Origin: Vibrio marinisediminis
Lineage (GTDB): Bacteria; Pseudomonadota; Gammaproteobacteria; Enterobacterales; Vibrionaceae
Direction of reading: 5' to 3'
Assembly (NCBI RefSeq): GCF_014050145.1
Contig: NZ_JACFYF010000007.1
Span: forward strand, 124,001-188,000
DNA: 64,000 bases
Part shown: positions 1 to 7,293 of the stretch, piece by piece
Layout: every line of letters starts with the position of its first letter
Position numbering within the stretch: the first letter of the stretch is position 1
Notes under the pieces: model-generated
Database searches by the model: none
The model's input: only the letters and a program-made list of their open reading frames with translations
Told to the model about the DNA's origin: nothing
Program-made: the position numbers and the translations under genes

Positions 1-918
1 GAACGAGCGATCGCACAAGTGTTGTCAATGCCGTGTGAGTCGCGTTATTACGCGAAGTTACATGAACTGCTGAGCAAAGGTATTTGTCATTTGCAGCAGG
101 TCATCACGATTAACGAACATCAAAACGACTTAAATTTGCGAGCGATTGACGACCTCGTGCAACTAACCGAACAGCTTCACGTAAACATGGCTTCTTGCGT
201 TCATTGGGGCGAGTTTATTCAATATTCAAATGGATTAAGTTTAGAGTCTCAAGAGATTTTATTGTCATGTTTGATGGAGCTTTATCCTCAGCAAGTTGAT
301 CAATTCGAAGAGCAGATGAATTGTGATGAAGCGCTGTCGTTAGAGAGTGGTAAGAAAATTGCCGATCTATTAGCTGTTCTTGAAGCTAAGTATCGATGGG
401 CAATTAAAGCTGATTACGGATTAGCAGAGAATAATTATTGGTTTTGGTATCGCTCACAGGATAAAGAAGAACCGCGATTGGGGATAAGAGGCGAAGAACC
501 TGGTGAAGAGCGTGAATTACCCTTAGACATTGGTCGACAAGTTTTTCGTTTATATCAGGCGTTACGCTCTCATCCAAGCGAATTGTCTTTAACAGAATTT
601 CTTTTACACCAACCTAACTACCGGGCGATAGCCCGTAGAGTATGGACTCTCGGTCATAAAGAGATGGGGGATATTCAAATGAATGTCCTACGTGAGGACG
701 CACTGCCAATGCATCTACTACGTTGTAAATTAGCGGTATTTGGCGCAACGAAATTTGATCCGCGATCAGACCGATGGGTTCGCGTTACTTTCTTCCAAGG
801 CTCACCGTTACTAGATGAGATACAAAACCCGAATTATCAGGACAATTGGATATTTCCATTGCTTCCGACGAATGAACAGTTAGCGAACAAAGTGGCACAT
901 GGAGGAGTTACATCATGA
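1..918 (+). CDS. Hypothetical protein, 5' end outside the window
   Basis: An open frame runs from base 1 without a stop, so the N-terminus probably lies upstream. The first in-window start candidates are GTG at 19 and ATG at 28. About 300 residues are visible, with no signal peptide or membrane segment. The middle is acidic and aromatic (YWFWYR, then a GEE-rich stretch), followed by a basic helical region around residues 195-235. I do not recognise the family. Its TGA overlaps the ATG of the next gene (ATGA at 915-918), so the two are probably translationally coupled and act together. No catalytic motif is evident. Confidence 0.7.
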   Translation, partial: ERAIAQVLSMPCESRYYAKLHELLSKGICHLQQVITINEHQNDLNLRAIDDLVQLTEQLHVNMASCVHWGEFIQYSNGLSLESQEILLSCLMELYPQQVDQFEEQMNCDEALSLESGKKIADLLAVLEAKYRWAIKADYGLAENNYWFWYRSQDKEEPRLGIRGEEPGEERELPLDIGRQVFRLYQALRSHPSELSLTEFLLHQPNYRAIARRVWTLGHKEMGDIQMNVLREDALPMHLLRCKLAVFGATKFDPRSDRWVRVTFFQGSPLLDEIQNPNYQDNWIFPLLPTNEQLANKVAHGGVTS

Positions 919-1646
919 TTGTTTCTCATAATGAATTGGTTGCTGCGGTAAACAAAGCGTTCTTAGGTATGCGACGTACTTGTGGCGAAGCCGATATTAT
1001 TGCCAATATGGTCGCTGATTTACAAATGGTTGGTTTACATGGTGTGCGTCATTTTAACAATGCGAGCAATTATTTGAATGTAGAGAAGGATTGCCCTGTT
1101 GAGATTGAAAGCAGTGAGAGTGGTACGCTTAAGGTTGACCTTCACCAGTGCAGTTTAGCATGTCATCTACCCGTGATTATTGATTATTCACTCGAGAAAA
1201 TGGTGGGCAGCAAGCAGATAACCATTGTTTTGAATAATTGCCACAATCGCTGGTTAGCATACAGTGAGTTGGTTAAGTTAGCAGCAAAAGGAATAGCCTG
1301 TCGCACAACATGGGAGAATGGCAGTAAACCGAAGCGGATATTGTATGTGCTCAATCGAGGCTGCATTGCTCCTGAGCTCTATTTTTCAGATGTGACAACA
1401 TTTAATAATGAGCAGCTTCACTCGATGACGATCGAATTATCGGTGGATGACTTCTCACTCGAAGAGAGTGCAACAGGCTACTCTAGCCACGTCAATGGTA
1501 ATGAGTTGCAAAAAGTTCAGCAAGCAGCATGGCGAGAAGGCATTTTTGTTGATGACATTGAGTGGGAAACACTTAAGGAGACTGCGACGGTTTTCCTTGT
1601 TGAAAACAGCCAGCGCTCACTTCAAGGTGCAGGGGAGTTGGTTTAA
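915..1646 (+). CDS. DUF3726-like protein of unknown function
   Basis: A 243-aa soluble protein. The N-terminal 50 residues (MIVSHNEL..KAFLGM, then a helix ending GLHGVRHF) match my recollection of DUF3726 proteins. The same helix vaguely recalls the N-terminal helices of the malate/L-lactate dehydrogenase (LDH2) family. There is no nucleotide-binding motif, signal peptide or membrane segment. It starts at an ATG overlapping the upstream stop codon, which supports an operon. Function is unknown; the domain name comes from memory of the family and not from a search. Confidence 0.7.
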   Translation: MIVSHNELVAAVNKAFLGMRRTCGEADIIANMVADLQMVGLHGVRHFNNASNYLNVEKDCPVEIESSESGTLKVDLHQCSLACHLPVIIDYSLEKMVGSKQITIVLNNCHNRWLAYSELVKLAAKGIACRTTWENGSKPKRILYVLNRGCIAPELYFSDVTTFNNEQLHSMTIELSVDDFSLEESATGYSSHVNGNELQKVQQAAWREGIFVDDIEWETLKETATVFLVENSQRSLQGAGELV

Positions 1647-1648
1647 AA

Positions 1649-1668
1649 ATAGGTAGCAATATACCTAT
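1649..1668 (+). terminator. Weak hairpin after the two-gene operon
   Basis: A 7-bp inverted repeat (ATAGGTA / TACCTAT) starts 3 bases past the stop codon. No run of T follows, so it may be only a weak terminator or an mRNA 3'-end structure. Confidence 0.3.
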
Positions 1669-1802
1669 CTACTGACAAAACGTTTGGTTATCGTCAGCTT
1701 AATTGAGTAACACTATCTATCCGACCCATTTATCTCTATTATCGCCAGCTTTGGTCACCTTCACCCTATGGAGGTGGCAACTGTTGAGAGCGGTATTTAG
1801 AA

Positions 1803-2033
1803 ATGAATTTAATTGGTTTACAACTTGATGCGAAAGCAAAACAATTAGTGAGTGAATCATTCGAAGAGCTGGATGAGCAAGACGGTTGGCTAAAAGTACC
1901 CGTTCGTATTGCGGCACAAATTGACTCGATCCTACGTGAAGAACAGTATGTGGGGACTGTCGTGTGGTTCAGTGAGTCAGATTTTATTGAAAAAGAAATA
2001 ATTTACACTGGCTTGGCTGCTCCCACTTTGTAA
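1803..2033 (+). CDS. Small acidic hypothetical protein
   Basis: A 76-aa ORF with an ATG start. A purine-rich GAGCGG lies 9-14 bases upstream and a stronger GGAGGTGG about 30 bases upstream, so the initiation signal is not ideal. Composition is acidic (EELDEQDGW, EEQ, ESDF) with no Cys cluster or membrane segment. It is followed by a clear bidirectional hairpin terminator, which supports a real transcription unit. I do not recognise the family. Confidence 0.55.
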   Translation: MNLIGLQLDAKAKQLVSESFEELDEQDGWLKVPVRIAAQIDSILREEQYVGTVVWFSESDFIEKEIIYTGLAAPTL

Positions 2034-2074
2034 CATAACTCCGTCCATTTCAATAAATCGACATCATGTTGATG

Positions 2075-2111
2075 AACAAAGCCCTTTAATTTTGCTCGGG
2101 CTTTGTTCTTA
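2075..2111. terminator. Bidirectional hairpin terminator
   Basis: A perfect 10-bp inverted repeat (AACAAAGCCC at 2075-2084, GGGCTTTGTT at 2098-2107) with a 13-base loop lies between the convergent small protein gene and brnQ. T-rich sequence flanks the right arm and A-rich the left, so it can serve both strands. Confidence 0.8.
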
Positions 2112-2142
2112 TCTATAGCATTCAGTTTGTTATTGCGAATGG

Positions 2143-3462
2143 TTAATCGGCACTTGTCGCCTTTTGGTAGAACCCTTCAGTTTCTATTGTACGCTTGCTT
2201 AACAGCTTACTGATTGCAATTGCGATCACTACCGGTAAGAACCAACTCGCGTGAGCTTCAAATAGCGGCACATACTTTTGCAGTACTGCAACGAGTGATT
2301 GTGGTAGCAAATCTAAAATGCTTAATGCATCTAATCCACCCAAGATAAGGCTGATCATTACAACAGCGACGTACGATGCTGAGTTACGTTTAGTGGTTGG
2401 TAAGATGACAGCGGTTAACACCAAAGCGATTGCTACTGGGCAAAGGATTAAAATCGCTGGTAGGCTAACGGTTAATATTTGGTCTAATCCGAAGTTTGCA
2501 ATAACACCAGTCAAGATGACAACAATGGTTGCGGTAATAGCAAAAGGAGAGCGAAATGTTTGTTGATAGTATTCCGCGCAGGCATTGGTTAAGCCAACCG
2601 TCGTTGTTAAGCATGCCATGATGATGATGCCAGCAAGCAAATACTGCCCTAATGGACCAAATATAGCCGCTACATAACGAGTTAATAGTTCACCACCATT
2701 GCTTGCACCCTCAGCGACTGAAGCCGATGTTGCACCAACATAGGCGAGTGCTAGGTAACATGCTGACATTAGCAAAGCATAAACTAATGTCACTTTAAGT
2801 GTCGCTTTAAAGATCCCTTGAGATGAGTCACAGCCTTTATCACGGATCGCTTTGATGATGATCCAACCAAATCCTACCGCGGCAATTGCGTCCATCGTCA
2901 TATAGCCTTGGATCAAGCCACTCGCAACCGCTTTGTTTTGGTAATCTAAAGTAGGCGTACTCAATGGACCTAAAGGCGTTATAAAGGCGGCAACAGCGAG
3001 TGCAGCAAGCATAAGTACGAGCAGCGGAGTCATCACTTTACCGATGTAATCGACCAATTTACCGCGTTGAAAGGCCAAAATCAGCGTTGCTGTAACAAAG
3101 ATTATGGAAAAAATCATTAAATGGTCGTTAGAGACAAACGGCTTAATCCCCATTTCGTAAGCTACCGTAACGGCGCGAGGCATCGCAAATGCCGGACCTA
3201 CTGCCGTGAATAGAAGTACCCAAAATGTGATAGCCAAAGGTTGTGGAAGGGCTTTTGTTAACTGTGCGCTATCACTTAAGCGACCAAATACAATTAGAGT
3301 TAAAGCTGGTAGTCCAACGGCAGTGACTAAGAATCCCAACATTGCTGGCACATATTCTGTTCCAGCCTCTAAGCCAAGGAACGGGGGGAAGATGATATTT
3401 CCCGCGCCAAGGAACATGGCAAATGTCATTAGACCTATCGCGATTGTATTTTGATTTTTCAA
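2143..3462 (-). CDS. brnQ: Branched-chain amino acid carrier BrnQ
   Basis: A 439-aa integral membrane transporter of the LIVCS family, which takes up Leu, Ile and Val with a cation. The N-terminus carries the family hallmark GLMTFAMFLGAGNIIFPP, and about 12 hydrophobic segments follow. The length is normal for BrnQ. The start is TTG at 3462, with GAGG eight bases upstream. No upstream in-frame ATG exists, and the next ATG would cut into the conserved first membrane segment. A five-codon mini-ORF (ATG at 3476) ends in a TGA that overlaps the TTG. The roughly 100-250-base leader contains a short Ile/Val-rich ORF and alternative hairpins, so expression is probably controlled by branched-chain aminoacyl-tRNA supply. 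Confidence 0.95.
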   Translation of the reverse strand: MKNQNTIAIGLMTFAMFLGAGNIIFPPFLGLEAGTEYVPAMLGFLVTAVGLPALTLIVFGRLSDSAQLTKALPQPLAITFWVLLFTAVGPAFAMPRAVTVAYEMGIKPFVSNDHLMIFSIIFVTATLILAFQRGKLVDYIGKVMTPLLVLMLAALAVAAFITPLGPLSTPTLDYQNKAVASGLIQGYMTMDAIAAVGFGWIIIKAIRDKGCDSSQGIFKATLKVTLVYALLMSACYLALAYVGATSASVAEGASNGGELLTRYVAAIFGPLGQYLLAGIIIMACLTTTVGLTNACAEYYQQTFRSPFAITATIVVILTGVIANFGLDQILTVSLPAILILCPVAIALVLTAVILPTTKRNSASYVAVVMISLILGGLDALSILDLLPQSLVAVLQKYVPLFEAHASWFLPVVIAIAISKLLSKRTIETEGFYQKATSAD

Positions 3463-3565
3463 TGTACAGTCCTCATGCTATTAGGTTCGTCCTAATTAGC
3501 TGTTTTTATTGTGGACCGTCAGATTTGCTGGGGAGAAAAAAGAAGAAATAGTTGATGTTATCCCT

Positions 3566-3599
3566 CCGTCAGCAAGGCTGACGGAAGTAGCCGCCAGCC
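3566..3599 (-). promoter_or_regulatory. Alternative hairpins (attenuator) in the brnQ leader
   Basis: In the minus-strand transcript three segments follow the leader-peptide stop. Segment 2 (revcomp of 3591-3599, GGCTGGCGG) can pair over 9 bp, with one G-U, with segment 3 (revcomp of 3576-3584). Segment 3 can instead form a perfect 8-bp stem (3566-3573 with 3577-3584, 3-base loop) with segment 4. The two folds exclude each other, and segment 2 begins on the last base of the leader stop codon, as in classical ribosome-mediated attenuators. The expected T-run is not adjacent: a 6-T run lies about 25 bases further on (3536-3541). The exact termination mechanism is therefore uncertain. Confidence 0.7.
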
Positions 3600-3709
3600 T
3601 AGTTAATAATGACTAGAATGACGACTGAAATAGTAGTAGCTAGGCTCGACAAAGCACCAAGCATCATTTGGCACGAAGCAGCAAATTGTTGGGCTAAAGA
3701 AGAAGGCAT
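3599..3709 (-). CDS. brnQ leader peptide (Ile/Val/Leu-rich, 36 aa)
   Basis: A 36-codon ORF upstream of brnQ: ATG at 3709, stop TAG at 3601-3599. AGGAA lies about 6 bases before the ATG. The peptide starts MPSSLAQQF and ends TTISVVILVIIN, so eight of its last ten residues are Ile, Val or Leu. That is the signature of ribosome-stalling leader peptides of the ilv and leu operons, here before a branched-chain amino acid carrier. The stop codon abuts the first of two mutually exclusive hairpins. The ORF and hairpins are read directly from the sequence; the regulatory role is inferred. Confidence 0.8.
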   Translation of the reverse strand: MPSSLAQQFAASCQMMLGALSSLATTISVVILVIIN

Positions 3710-3950
3710 TACTATTTCCTAGTGTGTTGTTGTGTTTACGAGACCAATATATAAGCAAAAATTTGTGAAGTAAACCCATTAGGCAATGTTTTATTTTGAA
3801 TGGCTGTTATCCTTTAGCATTGAACACTTTTTCAGCAATGATGTGTAAGAGTTACTCAAAGTGCAGCCAGCTAACATATCTCAGTTCAATCGGAGTAGGG
3901 CTAGTGGTAGACTGTGGCACTATTTCTAATGAGTTTTTAAAGGTAATTTG

Positions 3951-4202
3951 ATGAACCCGATTATTGCAATGTTGAAAGAGAATAATATTAGTGACCAACA
4001 GATCAGCGAAATATTTGAAGTGCTGACACAAAACCCTCTTGCGGCGATGGCAACAATCAGTCAACTTGGTCTGCCACAAGAGAAACTTCAAATGTTAATG
4101 GCACAGGTAATGCAAAACCCAGCTTTGATTAAAGAAGCCGTTAACGAGTTAGGTCTGGATTTCTCAAAAGTAGAAGCGGCTAAAGAGCAACTTCAAAAAT
4201 AG
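3951..4202 (+). CDS. DUF2999 family small protein
   Basis: An 83-aa soluble helical protein (MNPIIAMLKENN.., two repeats of the LTQNPLAAM / MQNPALIKEA type) matching the DUF2999 family as I remember it from Vibrio. ATG at 3951 is preferred over the adjacent in-frame TTG at 3948 because AAAGG lies seven bases upstream of it. Function is unknown. The two QNP-containing helices look like an internal duplication. It stands alone, ended by a bidirectional terminator. Confidence 0.85.
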   Translation: MNPIIAMLKENNISDQQISEIFEVLTQNPLAAMATISQLGLPQEKLQMLMAQVMQNPALIKEAVNELGLDFSKVEAAKEQLQK

Positions 4203-4222
4203 ATTTATCCAAGAATAAATGT

Positions 4223-4265
4223 AATAAGACCATATAGGCACTGAAACAGCTTAAATGGTCTTATT
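4223..4265. terminator. Bidirectional hairpin terminator
   Basis: A perfect 11-bp inverted repeat (4223-4233 and 4255-4265, AATAAGACCAT / ATGGTCTTATT) followed by AATTTT. It separates the convergent DUF2999 and GGDEF-EAL genes. Confidence 0.75.
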
Positions 4266-4274
4266 AATTTTGCT

Positions 4275-6782
4275 TCAATGACATGAAGTGAGTTCGATGG
4301 AGAAACATTGGTCCAATAATGTGACGGCTTGTTCAAATGGTGCAGGCTTACTTATGTAGTAGCCTTGAATATAGCGACAGCCCATCGAGTTTAGTAGTTG
4401 TAATTGCTCTTCAGTTTCAACACCCTCTGCAATCACATCCAAGCCTAACTGAGTAGCAAGAAGGTTTACCGATTCAACCAATACGGAATTGTTCTTGTCA
4501 GACTCAATATTGCGGATAAAAGAACGATCTATCTTCAAAATATCAACGGTGTTTTTCATCAGATTAGAGAAAGAGGCAAAGCCTGTGCCGAAATCATCTA
4601 GCGCCAACTTGAGCCCTTGATTTCTCAGCGTCGTTAGCAACTCTTGCACCTCCGGTTTGTCCTCTAACGGAATAGACTCGGTAATTTCAATAATAATGTC
4701 TGAAGTGGCAAGCCCATGATTGGCGAGCTCGTTGGTAATTGAACAATTGTTTGGGTCTTCGTTGCACAACTCATCAATCGAGCGATTCACTGAGACAACA
4801 ACATCCTCATAGCCAAGTTTTTTCAATTGTTTAATATCTAAACAGACCTTTCTTAATATTAGTTTACCCAGTTGGCTGATATAACCAAGATCTTCGGCAA
4901 TAGGGATAAACTCATAGGGAGAAATCGCATCACCATTCTCGGTCCAGCGGGCGAGCGCTTCAAATTTGACTATTCTATTGGTGACCAGATCATAAATAGG
5001 TTGATACTCGACATGTAAACGCTCCTCATCTAGAGCTTGTTTAAGGCTTGCTCCTAGGAGGTGCCTGCGAGCAATATTTTTCTCCAAGAAATTAGAATAG
5101 CGGACGGTACTGGGTTGTATTTGAGACTTGGCTTGATCAAGTGCGTAGTATGCTTGAGTCAACAAATGGGTATCGCTTTTTGGATTACTTGGTAGTGTAT
5201 AGCCGATATTGATGTTTAGATTCATCACTCGACCTTCAATACTAAATTCCTTTTCGACTTTGTTACGAATGCTGGTGATCAGCGTTTCAATGTCATCGAG
5301 CTTATCTTTATGCCAAGTTAAGGCAAATTGATCAGCGCCGTAGCGACATATGCTCAGTGACTCATCATTGAAGTTACGATAAAGCAAAAGACCAACATAG
5401 CTCAATACCTTGTTACCAAAGCTTTCTCCATAAAGGTTGTTGATGGCCGAAAAGCGGCTGATGTCGATTAATCCGACAATTAATTCTTGATGATCTTCCA
5501 AGTGCTGAATGAATTTAGTACGGGTCATCAAACCAGTAAAGTCTTGTTCGTTTTTGTATTTTAGTAGCTCGCTCTCTATGGATTTACGGTCGCTGAGATC
5601 ATCAAATATCGCAATATAGTTTTTAGTTACGCCATTCCTATCTTGCAGTGAGGAAATAGAAAGCTTTTCAGGGTATACCGCACCAGTTTTTGTTTTGTTC
5701 CATACCTCGCCTGACCAATATTGGTCTCGTTGAATGGCATTCCACATTGATTTATAGAATTTTCTATCATGAATATCTGAGCTGAAGATAGCAGGTGTTT
5801 TACCATACACTTCTTCAAGCTGAAAACCGGTGATCTCTTCGGCTTGAGTGTTCATGTTGAGGATGAGGTTGTTTTCATCTGTGACTATGACGCCATTGGT
5901 GGAAAGATCGATAATTTTTTTGGCAAGACGATGGTCACTTTCTAACTGCCAAAAATCACTGATATCTTTAATGTTCCCTTCAATGCGTTGTAGTGTATTG
6001 TTTTCGTCGTAATGTTTGGAATACGTTATCTCAAGCTCTAACCCACAGTTTGTATGCTCTTGATGTACGGTAATTTTACCGATTTTATCTGGATTAACTG
6101 CACAAGATACGAAGTGGTTAAAGCGCTCTGAAGACCTGAAAATATACCGAGTAAAAAATTCATCGAATGTTAGCCTTTCAGTGTCGGCAATATCAAACAT
6201 GACACTTAAGTTACTTGAAACACTAAAGTAGTTTGAGTCTACATCCCAAGTCCAAGAACAAGATTGAGTGATTTGCTCTGAACGTTCAAACTGGGCCAGT
6301 AGCCTGTTTTTGTCTTTTGCTAGACGTTGCTGAAGAATGGTCTTGCCAATAAGAAAACCCACCGTTAGTAACCAGTCCTTATCGAGCTGTTTTTCGACAA
6401 TAGGAGAGGAAAAAAGCAGAGCTAAAACACCTACGATTCTTCCATCTTTAATTTGGAGTGGTATACCTATATAGCTTTGGGCGTTGAGATCTTGAAGCGC
6501 AATGTCGTCTGGAAATTGTTGTTGGACGTTAGATGAATAGCTACAAATATTACGCTCATCAAGTACGCGCTCACATGGAGTTCCAATTAGGCTATATGAA
6601 AAGTTTTCACTGAGTTCACCATGCGCGAGATAGGTAGTGGTGCGAGCCATTTTTGCCTTTAAATCGTACTCAGCGACAAGGCAGTGCTCAGGTTGATAGC
6701 GAACAAATAACTCGTTGAGACAATGTAGATAAAGTTCTTGTTCATTTTGAGCGTTAATGACTTGCTTAATGAGGGCTTCCAT
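4275..6782 (-). CDS. GAF-PAS-GGDEF-EAL protein, probable c-di-GMP phosphodiesterase
   Basis: An 835-aa cytoplasmic signalling protein with no membrane segment. Order: GAF-like sensor (about 1-160), a divergent PAS-like region (170-280), PAS (about 285-400), GGDEF (415-565), EAL (575-830). The GGDEF active-site loop is degenerate (GADQF at about 481-485), so cyclase activity is unlikely. The EAL domain keeps its signature (EAL at 608-610 in FEALARW), a DDFGTGFAS loop and an IAEGVET motif, consistent with an active phosphodiesterase cleaving c-di-GMP to pGpG. The degenerate GGDEF may bind GTP allosterically, as in known hybrids (inference). The start has AGGGGA about 11 bases upstream. Monocistronic. 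Confidence 0.9.
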   Translation of the reverse strand: MEALIKQVINAQNEQELYLHCLNELFVRYQPEHCLVAEYDLKAKMARTTTYLAHGELSENFSYSLIGTPCERVLDERNICSYSSNVQQQFPDDIALQDLNAQSYIGIPLQIKDGRIVGVLALLFSSPIVEKQLDKDWLLTVGFLIGKTILQQRLAKDKNRLLAQFERSEQITQSCSWTWDVDSNYFSVSSNLSVMFDIADTERLTFDEFFTRYIFRSSERFNHFVSCAVNPDKIGKITVHQEHTNCGLELEITYSKHYDENNTLQRIEGNIKDISDFWQLESDHRLAKKIIDLSTNGVIVTDENNLILNMNTQAEEITGFQLEEVYGKTPAIFSSDIHDRKFYKSMWNAIQRDQYWSGEVWNKTKTGAVYPEKLSISSLQDRNGVTKNYIAIFDDLSDRKSIESELLKYKNEQDFTGLMTRTKFIQHLEDHQELIVGLIDISRFSAINNLYGESFGNKVLSYVGLLLYRNFNDESLSICRYGADQFALTWHKDKLDDIETLITSIRNKVEKEFSIEGRVMNLNINIGYTLPSNPKSDTHLLTQAYYALDQAKSQIQPSTVRYSNFLEKNIARRHLLGASLKQALDEERLHVEYQPIYDLVTNRIVKFEALARWTENGDAISPYEFIPIAEDLGYISQLGKLILRKVCLDIKQLKKLGYEDVVVSVNRSIDELCNEDPNNCSITNELANHGLATSDIIIEITESIPLEDKPEVQELLTTLRNQGLKLALDDFGTGFASFSNLMKNTVDILKIDRSFIRNIESDKNNSVLVESVNLLATQLGLDVIAEGVETEEQLQLLNSMGCRYIQGYYISKPAPFEQAVTLLDQCFSIELTSCH

Positions 6783-7293
6783 ATAGATGTAGCATTCCCC
6801 TGTGATTATGATTCGTTGATGGCGTATGGCATTTTAGATGTGAAGTTATCAGTTTTGATATAGCTTGTATATTATTTGTAGCGAACCGTGATGTCGATTA
6901 AAGAAGTTGCTCACGAAAATATGAGAAATGGTACGGTAACTCAAATTGTTCATAGTAGATTAAACGAGCTGAGTTAAAACTACTTTTGGATTACAGTCAC
7001 TTAGAAGGGAGTTTAGAGTTCGGTTAATTTGATACCGTGACTTATCTGGTAAGCAGAGAATTGTAGACATACCTATGCCGTAGGAATAAAATTTTACAGC
7101 AGTATTTATTGCAGCAATACCGCTGCTTCGTTTTACACAGAGAAGCAGCAATGGAATATACCCAATTAACTGAATGATGAAGGTTGGTTACGGATCTGAT
7201 CATTTGTTGTTAGAGCGTAAGCGTCACCAGTTTGTCAAAGGTGAACAATAATTGGAAATATTGTCGATATAGACGTAGGAGCAGACAGTCAGA
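6783..7293. other. Intergenic region between divergent genes
   Basis: 511 bases without a convincing gene, between the divergent GGDEF-EAL and DUF748 genes; presumably both promoters lie here. An imperfect hairpin-forming stretch at about 7097-7127 (CAGCAGTATT .. AATACCGCTG) is the only structure I see. A 28-codon ORF from 6890 has no ribosome binding site. Confidence 0.5.

Noticed and set aside
3668-3683. Sigma-54-like sequence TTGGCACG in the brnQ leader
   Set aside because: The -12 TTGC element is missing and the site lies inside the leader peptide ORF.
3841-3953. A 36-codon ORF ending in TGA overlapping the DUF2999 start
   Set aside because: No ribosome binding site, no protein-like composition, and the overlap looks like chance.
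6890-6976. A 28-codon ORF in the GGDEF-EAL / DUF748 intergenic region
   Set aside because: No ribosome binding site and no recognisable composition; likely chance.
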